Origin: Azospirillum brasilense
GTDB lineage: Bacteria > Pseudomonadota > Alphaproteobacteria > Azospirillales > Azospirillaceae
Direction of reading: 5' to 3'
NCBI RefSeq assembly: GCF_022023855.1
Contig: NZ_CP059449.1
Span: 2,156,501 to 2,220,500, forward strand
Length of the DNA stretch: 64,000 nt
The notes below the pieces were generated by a model. The model was given only the letters and a program-made list of their open reading frames with translations, was not told the origin of the DNA and made no database searches. Positions 53,777-62,568 of the stretch are shown piece by piece (positions within the stretch are counted from its first letter, which is position 1; the number at the start of each line of letters is the position of its first letter). The position numbers were made by a program, and so were the translations under genes.

Positions 53777-54940
53777 ATGGACGAGACCAGGAACCAGCCG
53801 CCGGCCAGTCACACGCCCGCCAGCCATCCGCCCGCGTCGGCCATCACCGAATGGACCGACACCTATTTCAAGCGGACCAAGGAGGCGGTCGGGAAATTCG
53901 GTGACAAGAAGGTCACCTACGCCATCTTCATGCGCCGCCCGGTGGTCTGCGCGCCGCGACTCGCCATCGAATGGCTGGAGGCGGTTGCGCGGGAGCGCGG
54001 GTTCGACCTCGACATCGTCCTGAACTATCCGGAAGGAAAGTGGGTCGGTGCGGGCGAGCCGATCCTCTACATCACCGGCTCCTTCTACCATCTGGTCGAC
54101 ACCGAGACGATCATTCTGCAGAAGCTCGGCCCCGCCTGCGTCGGCGCCTACAACGCCTTCACCATGTGCGCCGACCTGCCGAAGACCGCCTTCCTCGCCA
54201 TGGAGGCGCGCCACTGCGCCGGCACGGAGATGGAGGAGATGATGGCCTACGCCGCCTCGGTCGGGTCGGACCGGGCGAAGCGCAAGGTCGGCGCCAAGGG
54301 CTTCATCGGCAACGCCACGGACGCCACCGCCCATTTCTTCGGCCAGAAGAAGGGCATGGGCACGATGCCGCACGCGCTGATCGGCTACGCCGGATCGACC
54401 GTGCGGGCGGCGGAGATGTTCCACGAGACCTTCCCCGAACTGCCTCTGACCGTCCTGGTCGATTACTTCGGGCGTGAGGTGACCGACGCGATGGAGGTCT
54501 GCCGCCGCTTCCCCGGCCTCGCCGCGCAGGGCAAGTTGGCGGTGCGGCTCGACACGCCGGGCGGGCGCTTCCTCGAAGGGCTGGACCCGCCGGGCTCCTA
54601 CGCGGTGCTGGAGCGGCACGCCCCCCATTCCATCCGCGGCTATCGCGACGAGACGCAGCTCCGCTACCTGATCGGCACCGGCGTGTCGGCGGCGGCGATC
54701 CATTTCATGCGCGAGAAGCTGGACGAGGCCGGTTTCCCGGCGGTGAAAATCGTCGCCAGCTCCGGCTTCGGCCCGGCGAAGTGCCGCCTGATGGCGGAGG
54801 CCAACGCCCCCGTCGACATCATCGGCACCGGCAGCTATCTGCCCGAGCGCTGGACCGAGACCTACGCCACCGCCGACATCATCGAATATGACGGAGAGAA
54901 GCGCGTGAAGGTTGGCCGCGAGTTCCTGTTCCGGAAATAG
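53777..54940 (+). CDS. nicotinate phosphoribosyltransferase family protein
   Basis: The 387-residue protein has the type II phosphoribosyltransferase barrel seen in NAPRTases: the N-terminal TDTYFKRTKEAV (histidine usual in this area not seen), FIGNATDATAHFFG, TVLVDYFGREVTDAMEV, KIVASSGFGPAKCRLM and DIIGTGSYLPERW. It probably makes nicotinate mononucleotide in NAD salvage. It is shorter than classical PncB, so it may be a related phosphoribosyltransferase. A strong terminator follows. Confidence 0.75.
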   Translation: MDETRNQPPASHTPASHPPASAITEWTDTYFKRTKEAVGKFGDKKVTYAIFMRRPVVCAPRLAIEWLEAVARERGFDLDIVLNYPEGKWVGAGEPILYITGSFYHLVDTETIILQKLGPACVGAYNAFTMCADLPKTAFLAMEARHCAGTEMEEMMAYAASVGSDRAKRKVGAKGFIGNATDATAHFFGQKKGMGTMPHALIGYAGSTVRAAEMFHETFPELPLTVLVDYFGREVTDAMEVCRRFPGLAAQGKLAVRLDTPGGRFLEGLDPPGSYAVLERHAPHSIRGYRDETQLRYLIGTGVSAAAIHFMREKLDEAGFPAVKIVASSGFGPAKCRLMAEANAPVDIIGTGSYLPERWTETYATADIIEYDGEKRVKVGREFLFRK

Positions 54941-54960
54941 CATCGTCGTTCAGCACGAAG

Positions 54961-54997
54961 AAAGCCCCTCCGCCGGCCAAGCCGCGGAGGGGCTTTT
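54961..54997. terminator. bidirectional terminator between convergent genes
   Basis: AAAGCCCCTCCGC and GCGGAGGGGCTTTT form a strong stem around CGGCCAAGCC, with A and T tracts on either side. Confidence 0.9.
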
Positions 54998-55014
54998 GCG
55001 TTCAGCCTTTACGT

Positions 55015-55347
55015 TTAGCGGGTCAGCACCATCACCAGCCGTTCGACCGGCGTGTCGTTGACGAGGTGCGAATCGACGATCTCGTCGATGTCGGCGGGCG
55101 TTTCCGGGCGGTACCACAGGCCCTCCGGATAGACCACCATCAGCGGCCCGGCGGAGCAGAAGCCGAGGCAGCCGGTCCAGGCCATGCCGACGTCCAACAA
55201 TCCCTTGGCCTGGATGCGCTGGCCGAGCTGTTCCCACAGCGGGTGGGCATTCTTCGCCGCACAGCTCCCGCGCGGGTGACCGGGCGGGCGCTGCTGGGAG
55301 CAACAGAAAACGTGGTGGCGGAACACCGGAGGAAGATCGAGGGACAT
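55015..55347 (-). CDS. thioredoxin-like [2Fe-2S] ferredoxin
   Basis: The 110-residue protein has the shethna/NuoE-like cluster motif: CCSQQRPPGHPRGSCAAKN and TGCLGFCSAGP. Related ferredoxins accompany cobalamin, nitrogen-fixation or respiratory enzymes. The ATG at 55347 has GGAG six bases ahead. A 19-bp palindrome lies 15 bases upstream of the start, suggesting tight regulation. Confidence 0.85.
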   Translation of the reverse strand: MSLDLPPVFRHHVFCCSQQRPPGHPRGSCAAKNAHPLWEQLGQRIQAKGLLDVGMAWTGCLGFCSAGPLMVVYPEGLWYRPETPADIDEIVDSHLVNDTPVERLVMVLTR

Positions 55348-55361
55348 CACAGGCTCCATAG

Positions 55362-55380
55362 ACCATAATTTAATTATGGT
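55362..55380. promoter_or_regulatory. perfect 19-bp palindrome upstream of the ferredoxin gene
   Basis: ACCATAATTTAATTATGGT has 9-bp perfect arms around a central T. It is 15 bases from the ferredoxin start codon, overlapping the likely promoter or leader. Its size and symmetry indicate a homodimeric repressor. The family is not identified; Fur/Irr/PerR- or Rrf2-type binding is possible. Confidence 0.6.
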
Positions 55381-55430
55381 TATAGAGCTTGCTGCGGTGC
55401 GGCGCCACCGTTTAAAACGATTCCAATATG

Positions 55431-56729
55431 TCAGGCATCCTCAGCCAGCCGCAGGCCGGTGAAGGACAGGCGGGACTCCGGCCGCAGGTAATGCCGGGTC
55501 GTCGGGTTGGCGTGGTCGAAGGGGGTGACGCAGCTGCCGCCCCGCAACACCATGCGGTTGATCATGAAGCGGCCATGAACGGCCTCGTCCACCCCGTCCG
55601 GTAGACGGTAGCCGGGATAGGGGGCGAAGGGGCTGCGCGTCCATTCCCAAACGTCGCCGAACAATTGCCACGGGCCGTCGCCGTGGCAGGTGCTGGGGCG
55701 CGGGTGGCGGTTGCCGGTGCCCAGCAGGTTGCCCATGCTGTCGCAGCAGGACGCCAGGGCCTCCCACTCGGCTTCCTCGGGCAGGCGCTTGCCGGCCCAG
55801 CGGGCGAAGGCGTCGGCCTCGAACCAACTGACATGGCAGACCGGCTCGGCGGGATCGAGCGGGCGCATGCCGTAGAGGGTGAAGATCTGCCACGCGCCGT
55901 CGCGCCATTCCCAGTAAAGCGGAGCCTGCCATCCCTCGGTCTGCACCGCCTCCCAGCCGTCGGCGAGCCAGAGCGCGCGCTTCGCGTAGCCGCCATCCTC
56001 GATGAAGTCCCGGAAGGCGCCGCAGGACACCGGCAGGGCGGCGAGGCGGAAGGGCTCAAGATGGACGCGGTGGCGCGGCCCCTCATGATCGAAGCCAGCC
56101 CCGGCATTGGTCAACCCGATCTCGACGATGCCGCCTTCATGCTCGATCCAGCGTTCCAGCTGCGGCGGAGTCGGAACCGCCTGTGGCGGCTGGTCGTAGG
56201 CGGGACGCAGCGGGTTGCTCCAGAAGGCGTGCTTGATGTGGGTCAGCAGCCGTTCCTGGTGGCGCCGCTCATGCGTGATGCCGACGATCACACGGTCGGC
56301 GATTTCCGGCAGGTCGGCCTCGTCGGCTTGGTTCAGCAGGTGCAGCACCGCGGCGTTCACATGGTCGCGGTAGCGCATCACCTCCGCCGCGTTGGGCCGG
56401 GAGAGCAGGCGCAGGGTGGGGGAGGGAAGCTGGTGGCTGCCGAACCGGTCGTCGCGGGCGGCGAACAACGTCAGGAAGGCTGGGTCGAAGGGACGGTAAC
56501 CGGGATTGCAGGGCACCAGGACGGTGGTTTCGAACAGCCATGTCGTGTGGGCGAGGTGCCATTTGGCCGGCGCGCCGTCGGCCACCGATTGGACCATCAG
56601 GTCCTCGGGCGACAAGGGCGCCGCGAGTTCGGCGGTGCGGGCGCGGATCTTCTGGAAACGGGTGGATAGAGTTTGGCGAAGAGCGTCGCCGGACGGCTGG
56701 GCGTGCGTGGCGAGATGGGTGTCGGGCAC
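55431..56729 (-). CDS. egtB: ergothioneine-type sulfoxide synthase EgtB
   Basis: The 432-residue protein has an N-terminal DinB-like domain with iron-ligand histidines in WHLAHTTWLFE and THERRHQERL, and a C-terminal FGE/sulfatase-modifying domain (CHVSWFEADAFARWAGKRL, WQLFGDVWEWTRSPFAPYPG, VLRGGSCVTP). EgtB couples hercynine to a thiol donor with O2 in ergothioneine synthesis. I chose GTG at 56729 because GGGAGG is seven bases ahead. EgtD, the histidine methyltransferase, is not adjacent. Confidence 0.87.
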   Translation of the reverse strand: MPDTHLATHAQPSGDALRQTLSTRFQKIRARTAELAAPLSPEDLMVQSVADGAPAKWHLAHTTWLFETTVLVPCNPGYRPFDPAFLTLFAARDDRFGSHQLPSPTLRLLSRPNAAEVMRYRDHVNAAVLHLLNQADEADLPEIADRVIVGITHERRHQERLLTHIKHAFWSNPLRPAYDQPPQAVPTPPQLERWIEHEGGIVEIGLTNAGAGFDHEGPRHRVHLEPFRLAALPVSCGAFRDFIEDGGYAKRALWLADGWEAVQTEGWQAPLYWEWRDGAWQIFTLYGMRPLDPAEPVCHVSWFEADAFARWAGKRLPEEAEWEALASCCDSMGNLLGTGNRHPRPSTCHGDGPWQLFGDVWEWTRSPFAPYPGYRLPDGVDEAVHGRFMINRMVLRGGSCVTPFDHANPTTRHYLRPESRLSFTGLRLAEDA

Positions 56730-56904
56730 GGGGGAACCTCCCTGCGGGAGCGGGTTTTCCGCGGCGGGAACGGCGCGGGAACGCGCCCGAACCCCGCCGG
56801 AGAAACAACAGGCCCATTGTGCCGCATGGTCCAACCATCCTGGGTGGCGCATCGGAGGGGGGCTTTCTCCGAATTCGCGCATCACAGCCACGGTGGGACT
56901 GTCG

Positions 56905-57501
56905 TCAGGCGTCCACCACCAGATGCGGACGGAAGGCGCCTTCGAGCGTCAGAAGAAGGCGCAGATACACGGCAACGCGCCGCGATGTCGTCGTCCGCCG
57001 TTCCAGGCAATCGCGGAGCTGGTTGGCGAGCGCCACATTCTCCGCCGTCTGTCCGGGCGGAAGCGCCGGGTGCGTCGGCGCCGCCATGTCGACGATGTGG
57101 TCATGGTCGACCGAATGGACCGCAACGGCCTTTTCGAGGAGCGCCGCTGCGATGCGTTCGATGTCCTCATCCGCCGGCGGCGGCTGGGTGAGGTTGGGGG
57201 CGAGATGCGGCGGCGGACGGCGGTTCGCGAGCTGCGCGCGCAGATTCTGTTTGATGCGCGCCCGCTGCCCGGCGTTCAGCGTGTCCAGCTCGTCGATCTC
57301 GTCGAACAGCAGGTCGTAGAGGCGCCGCCGCTTGTGGTTGGCCTCGTCCTGGTCGCGGCGTTCCTGCTGCTCGCGCTCCTGCTGTTGCAGGTCCTGCCGA
57401 TTCTGCCGCCGTTTCCTGCGGTCGGTCGCGCTGCCGGTGCGCTCCACCACGCCGGCCGAGCGGACCAGAGGTTCCGAGCGTCCAATCGAACCGTCGGTCA
57501 T
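56905..57501 (-). CDS. hypothetical protein with a charged coiled coil
   Basis: The 198-residue product has a Gln/Arg/Glu-rich coiled coil near residues 30-60 (DRRKRRQNRQDLQQQEREQQ), a helical middle, and a proline-rich linker before a C-terminal helical domain. No membrane segment or known motif. The ATG at 57501 follows GGAGG by five bases. Function is unknown. Confidence 0.65.
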   Translation of the reverse strand: MTDGSIGRSEPLVRSAGVVERTGSATDRRKRRQNRQDLQQQEREQQERRDQDEANHKRRRLYDLLFDEIDELDTLNAGQRARIKQNLRAQLANRRPPPHLAPNLTQPPPADEDIERIAAALLEKAVAVHSVDHDHIVDMAAPTHPALPPGQTAENVALANQLRDCLERRTTTSRRVAVYLRLLLTLEGAFRPHLVVDA

Positions 57502-57700
57502 GGCGACCTCCACGGCTAATGGCTGGGACTGTTCAGTGTACCAACTGTCGCGATTCTGTCAAGGTGACGCTTTGGCGTGCGGCAGAGGCCCGGTTTCAGG
57601 TGAGCGTTGCTCACCCGAACACGCGGCGTACTCGTTTGTCAGGAGCGTGGCTCGGGCTCGACAGTGGGGCATCCCAAACGCAGGACAAAAGGACCGCGCC

Positions 57701-58492
57701 ATGCCCCTGACGACCAAACACGCCGACCCCGCCAACCCCGTGCTGTGCGTCACCGCCGGAGGAATCGCCACCCTCACCCTGAACCGCCCCGCCAAGCTGA
57801 ACGCCATCAGCACGGCGCTGGCCGCCGCCATGCTCGACACGCTGGACGCGCTGGAGGCCGACGCGGCGGTGCGGGCCATCATCGTCACTGGCGCCGGGGA
57901 GCGGGCCTTCTCCGCCGGGGCGGACATTGCGGAGTTCACCCCGGCCGTCCGGCGGGGACCGGAGGCGGCGGTGCGCGCCTTCCGGCCCGGACAGACGCTG
58001 TGTGCGCGCATCGAGTCCTTCCCCAAGCCCATCATCGCCGCGGTCAACGGCATCTGCTACGGCGGCGGCTGCGAGATTCTGGAGGCGGCACACCTCGCCG
58101 TGGCCAGCGAGCGGGCGACCTTCTCCAAGGCGGAGATCAAGCTCGGCATGATGCCGACCTTCGGCGGGACGCAGCGGCTTCCCCGCAATGTGGGGCGCAA
58201 GCGGGCGCTGGAATGGCTGCTGACCGGCGACGCCTTCCCGCCGGCGACAGCGCTGGCGGTGGGGCTGGTCAATCAGGTGGTGGCCCACGACGCGCTGCTG
58301 CCCGCGGCCTTCGAACTGGCTGGGCGGATCGTCCGGCACTCCCCGGCGGCGGCGTCCGGCATCCTGGGGGCGGTGACCCGAGGGCTGAACATGACCATCG
58401 GCGAAGGGCTGGCGGTGGAGACGGAGCGCTTCGCCCGGCTGGCCCCCGGCCCCGACCTGCGCGACGGGCTGGAGGCGTGGCTGGCGCGCTGA
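57701..58492 (+). CDS. enoyl-CoA hydratase/isomerase family protein
   Basis: The 263-residue crotonase-fold enzyme has the CoA/oxyanion motifs AFSAGADIAEF and AAVNGICYGGGCEILEA, and the Glu-containing KAEIKLGMMPTFGGTQRLPR. Both catalytic glutamate positions (of the hydratase type) appear to be present, so hydratase activity in fatty-acid or amino-acid breakdown is likely. The chain-length preference is unknown. Confidence 0.88.
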   Translation: MPLTTKHADPANPVLCVTAGGIATLTLNRPAKLNAISTALAAAMLDTLDALEADAAVRAIIVTGAGERAFSAGADIAEFTPAVRRGPEAAVRAFRPGQTLCARIESFPKPIIAAVNGICYGGGCEILEAAHLAVASERATFSKAEIKLGMMPTFGGTQRLPRNVGRKRALEWLLTGDAFPPATALAVGLVNQVVAHDALLPAAFELAGRIVRHSPAAASGILGAVTRGLNMTIGEGLAVETERFARLAPGPDLRDGLEAWLAR

Positions 58493-58624
58493 ATCACGCT
58501 CCTTCCGGGGGATCGTCCGGCATTTCGGTTTGCGCGGGGGCGTGCCGGTGTGCAGGATGCGGGGGTGGATGTGGACCGCTCCGCCCCCTATCTTCCGGGG
58601 CCGGGGCTTTTTGGCGTGGATGGC

Positions 58625-58927
58625 ATGAGCGACGAGAACACCCTGTCCGAGAGCGGCGAATCCCTGGAAAACCGGCGCAAGCGGCTGCGCTTCCGGTCGT
58701 GGCACCGCGGCATGCGGGAAATGGACCTGCTGATCGGCAGCTTCGCCGACGCCCATGTCCCGGACTTCGATCACGCGCAGCTCGACCGCTACGAGGCGCT
58801 GCTCGAACTCAGCGACCCCGACCTCTACAACTGGTACGCCGGGCGCGAGCCGCTGCCCGCCGAGCATGACACCGACGTCATGCAGCTGTTGACCAAGTTC
58901 CGCTACACGCCCCGTCAGGGGTCCTGA
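58625..58927 (+). CDS. sdhE: succinate dehydrogenase assembly factor SdhE
   Basis: The 100-residue protein carries the SdhE/DUF339 signature SWHRGMREMDLLIGSFAD and YEALLELSDPDLYNWYAGRE. SdhE helps attach FAD covalently to succinate dehydrogenase. It ends ten bases before the mfd start, the pairing common in alphaproteobacteria. Confidence 0.93.
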   Translation: MSDENTLSESGESLENRRKRLRFRSWHRGMREMDLLIGSFADAHVPDFDHAQLDRYEALLELSDPDLYNWYAGREPLPAEHDTDVMQLLTKFRYTPRQGS

Positions 58928-58937
58928 GGCCCGATCC

Positions 58938-61900
58938 TTGCCCAGCTTCGAACAGTTGCAGCCGGGACGCTCCGGCCGCCTTCTGGTCGGCGGCGCCCCC
59001 GCCGGTCATGACGCCCGCGTCCTCGCCGACCTCGCCAAGCGGGCGGGGAGCGCCGGACTTCTCCACGTCGCGCTCGACGACAGCCGCGCCGCCCAGCTGG
59101 CGGAGGCGCTGGCCTTCTTCGCGCCGTCGCTGGAGGTGCAGGTCTTCCCGGCCTGGGACTGCCTGCCCTACGACCGGGTGTCGCCCAACGGCGGCATCGT
59201 GGCGAAGCGCATCGACACGCTGACCCGCCTTCTGGCGCGCAAGGCGGACGCCGCACCGCTGGTCGTGCTGACCACCGTCAACGCCATGGTGCAGAAGGTG
59301 CCGCCCCGCGCCGCCTTCCGCGACGCGGTGTTCTCGGCGAAGCTGCGCGACCGGATCGACCTGGAGAAGCTGCAGCGCTATCTGGCCGGCAACGGCTACA
59401 CCCGCGCCCAGACGGTGCGCGAGCCGGGCGAGTTCGCCGTGCGCGGCGGCATCATAGACCTGTTCCCGCCGGGCACCGACGAGCCGCTGCGCCTCGACCT
59501 GTTCGGCGACGAGCTGGAGGCCGTGCGCAGCTTCGATCCCATGTCGCAGCGCACCACCGACAAGCGCGACGGCGTCGACCTGAAGCCGATGTCGGAGGTC
59601 TTCCTGGACGAGGCCGGCATCGCCCGCTTCCGCTCCGGCTACCGCGAGCTGTTCGGCGCCGTCACCGACGACGACCCGCTCTATGAGGCGATCAGCGCCG
59701 GGCGCAAGTACGGCGGCATGGAGCATTGGCTGCCGCTGTTCCACGAGACGATGGAATCGCTGCTGGCCTACATGCCCAAGGCCATCCTGTCGCTGGACCA
59801 TCAGGCGACGGAGGCGCGCGATTCGCGCATCGCGCAGGTGATGGACTTCCACGCCTCCCGCGAGAGCATGATCGTCATCGAGAAGCGGACGGGCTCGCCG
59901 GTCTACAAGCCGGTGCCGGTCGGCATGATGTTCCTCGACGCCCAGGCCTGGGACGACCTGTTCGCCACCCACGCCGTGGCGCAGCTCCAGCCCTTCGGCA
60001 CGCCGCCGGGCATCAAGGGCACGCTGGACGCCGGCGGTCGGCGCGGCCACGACTTCGCCGAGGAGCGGGCGCGGCCCGACGTGAACGTCTTCGAGGCGGT
60101 GAAGGACCACATCCGCGCCCTGCGGGCCGACGGGCGGCGCGTGCTGGTGGCCGGCTATTCCGCGGGCTCGCGCGACCGTCTGATGACGGTGCTGGGCGAC
60201 CACGGCATTCCGGGGCTCGAGCCGGCGGAGAGCATCGAGGACGTCCGCCGCTTCGACCGCCACGTCATCGGCATGATCGTGCTGGGGATGGAGCACGGCT
60301 TCACCTCCGCCGACATGGCCGTCATCACCGAGCAGGACATCCTCGGCGACCGCCTCGTCCGCCCGGCGGCGAAGAAGAAGCGCAAGGCCGCCAACTTCAT
60401 CGCCGAATACACGGCGCTGGCCTCGGGCGACCTCGTGGTGCACATGGACCACGGCATCGGGCGCTACGACGGGCTGGAGACGCTGGAGGTGTCCGGGGCG
60501 CCGCACGATTGCCTGCGGCTGATCTACGAGGGCGGCGACAAGCTCTACGTCCCCGTCGAGAACATCGAGGTGCTGACCCGCTACGGGTCTGAGGACGCGC
60601 ACGCGCAGCTCGACAAGCTGGGTGGGGCCGGCTGGCAGGGCCGCAAGGCCCGCGTCAAGAAGCGCCTGAAGGACATGGCCGAGGCGCTTTTGAAGATCGC
60701 CGCCGAGCGCATGCTGAAGAAGGCCGACCCGGTCTACACGCCGGAGGGCGTCTATCAGGAGTTCGCCGCCCGCTTCCCCTATCCGGAAACGGACGACCAG
60801 CTGAAGGCCATCGAGGAGGTCTTCACCGACCTCGGTTCGGGCCGTCCGATGGACCGTCTGGTCTGCGGCGACGTCGGCTTCGGCAAGACGGAGGTCGCGC
60901 TGCGCGCCGCCTTCCTCGTTGCCATGAGCGGCCAGCAGGTCGCCGTGGTGGTGCCGACCACGCTGCTGGCGCGCCAGCACTTCAAGACCTTCACGACCCG
61001 CTTCGCCGGGCTGCCGCTGCGCATCGTCCAGCTCTCCCGCATGGTCACGGCGAAGGAGCAGAACAAGGTCAAGCAGGAGCTGACGGAGGGCACCGCCGAC
61101 ATCGTCATCGGCACCCACGCGCTGCTCGGCAAGGGCGTGCAGTTCAAGCAGCTCGGCATGGTCATCGTCGACGAGGAGCAGCATTTCGGCGTGAAGCAGA
61201 AGGAGCGGCTGAAGGAGCTGCGCGCCGACGTGCACGTCCTGACGCTGACCGCCACGCCGATCCCGCGCACGCTCCAGATGGCACTGAGCGGCGTGCGCGA
61301 GCTGTCGCTGATCGCCACCCCGCCGGTGGACCGTCTGGCGGTGCGCACCTTCGTCCTGCCCTACGACCCGGTGGTGGTGCGCGAGGCCATCCTGCGCGAG
61401 CATTACCGGGGCGGCCAGACCTTCTACGTCTGCCCGCGAGTGGAGGACCTGCCCAAGGTCGCCGAGCGGGTGCGCGAACTGGTACCCGAGGTCAAGATCG
61501 TCACCGCCCACGGCCAGATGCCCGCCAGCGAGCTGGAGGAGGTGATGACCGCCTTCGACGAAGGCAAGTTCGAGGTGCTTCTCGCCACCAACATCATCGA
61601 GAGCGGCATCGACATCCCCAACGCCAACACGCTGATCGTGCACCGGGCGGACATGTTCGGTCTGGCCCAGCTCTACCAGATCCGCGGGCGTGTCGGCCGG
61701 TCGAAGGTGCGCGGTTACGCCTACCTCACCTACGCGCCGAACAAGCCGCTGACCGGCACGGCGCAGCAGCGGCTGCACGTCATCGAGACGCTGGACAGCC
61801 TGGGCGCCGGCTTCCAGCTGGCCAGCCACGACATGGACATCCGCGGCGCCGGCAACCTGCTGGGCGAGGAGCAGTCGGGCCACGTCAAGGAGGTCGGCGT

Positions 61901-62564
61901 CGAGCTGTACCAGCACATGCTGGAGGAGGCCGTCGCCAACGCCCGCGCCGGCATGGATGGGCAGGTGCCGAGCGGCGCGGAGGACCAGCCCTGGACCCCG
62001 CAGATCAATCTGGGCACGCCGGTGTTGATCCCGGAGGAGTATGTCCCCGACCTGACGGTGCGCCTGTCGCTCTACCGCCGCATCGCGGAGCTGGTGGATC
62101 GGGCGGAGATCGACGGCTTCGCGGCGGAGCTGATCGACCGCTTCGGCAAGCTGCCGGGCGAGGTGGAGAACCTGCTCGACGTGGTGACCATCAAGCAGCT
62201 CTGCCGACAGGCGGGGGTGGAGCGGGTGGACGCCGGGCCGAAGGGCGCCGTTCTGACCTTCCGCAACAACAGCTACGCCGAGCCGGCCAAGCTGCTGACC
62301 TACATCAGCCAACAGATGAGTCTGATGAAGCTGCGGCCCGACCACAAGCTGGTCTACACCCGCGAATGGGCCGACGAGGCCCAGCGGGTGCGCGGCGTCA
62401 ACCGGCTGATGAGCGATCTCGCCCAGATGGCCGGCGGCGGCGCCGTGCCGAAGGGCGAGGCGCCTCCGCCTCCACCGCCGCCCCCTCCGCAACGGCCCAG
62501 CGCGCTGAAAGTCGGGTCGAAGTTCGGGCGGAACATTCCCTCGCGTCCCTTCGGGCGGCGCTGA
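58938..62564 (+). CDS. mfd: transcription-repair coupling factor
   Basis: The 1208-residue Mfd releases stalled RNA polymerase and recruits UvrA. Domains in order are a UvrB-like N terminus (VFPAWDCLPYDRVSPNGG), the CarD-like RNA-polymerase-binding domain (GDLVVHMDHGIGRYDGLETL), and a RecG-like translocase with Walker A GDVGFGKTEVA and DEEQ box VIVDEEQHFGVKQKE. The C-terminal TRCF domain follows, then a poly-proline stretch (APPPPPPPPPQRP-like). It starts with TTG. The HEAT/ACT gene follows by four bases. Confidence 0.96.
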   Translation: MPSFEQLQPGRSGRLLVGGAPAGHDARVLADLAKRAGSAGLLHVALDDSRAAQLAEALAFFAPSLEVQVFPAWDCLPYDRVSPNGGIVAKRIDTLTRLLARKADAAPLVVLTTVNAMVQKVPPRAAFRDAVFSAKLRDRIDLEKLQRYLAGNGYTRAQTVREPGEFAVRGGIIDLFPPGTDEPLRLDLFGDELEAVRSFDPMSQRTTDKRDGVDLKPMSEVFLDEAGIARFRSGYRELFGAVTDDDPLYEAISAGRKYGGMEHWLPLFHETMESLLAYMPKAILSLDHQATEARDSRIAQVMDFHASRESMIVIEKRTGSPVYKPVPVGMMFLDAQAWDDLFATHAVAQLQPFGTPPGIKGTLDAGGRRGHDFAEERARPDVNVFEAVKDHIRALRADGRRVLVAGYSAGSRDRLMTVLGDHGIPGLEPAESIEDVRRFDRHVIGMIVLGMEHGFTSADMAVITEQDILGDRLVRPAAKKKRKAANFIAEYTALASGDLVVHMDHGIGRYDGLETLEVSGAPHDCLRLIYEGGDKLYVPVENIEVLTRYGSEDAHAQLDKLGGAGWQGRKARVKKRLKDMAEALLKIAAERMLKKADPVYTPEGVYQEFAARFPYPETDDQLKAIEEVFTDLGSGRPMDRLVCGDVGFGKTEVALRAAFLVAMSGQQVAVVVPTTLLARQHFKTFTTRFAGLPLRIVQLSRMVTAKEQNKVKQELTEGTADIVIGTHALLGKGVQFKQLGMVIVDEEQHFGVKQKERLKELRADVHVLTLTATPIPRTLQMALSGVRELSLIATPPVDRLAVRTFVLPYDPVVVREAILREHYRGGQTFYVCPRVEDLPKVAERVRELVPEVKIVTAHGQMPASELEEVMTAFDEGKFEVLLATNIIESGIDIPNANTLIVHRADMFGLAQLYQIRGRVGRSKVRGYAYLTYAPNKPLTGTAQQRLHVIETLDSLGAGFQLASHDMDIRGAGNLLGEEQSGHVKEVGVELYQHMLEEAVANARAGMDGQVPSGAEDQPWTPQINLGTPVLIPEEYVPDLTVRLSLYRRIAELVDRAEIDGFAAELIDRFGKLPGEVENLLDVVTIKQLCRQAGVERVDAGPKGAVLTFRNNSYAEPAKLLTYISQQMSLMKLRPDHKLVYTREWADEAQRVRGVNRLMSDLAQMAGGGAVPKGEAPPPPPPPPPQRPSALKVGSKFGRNIPSRPFGRR

Positions 62565-62568
62565 GGCG

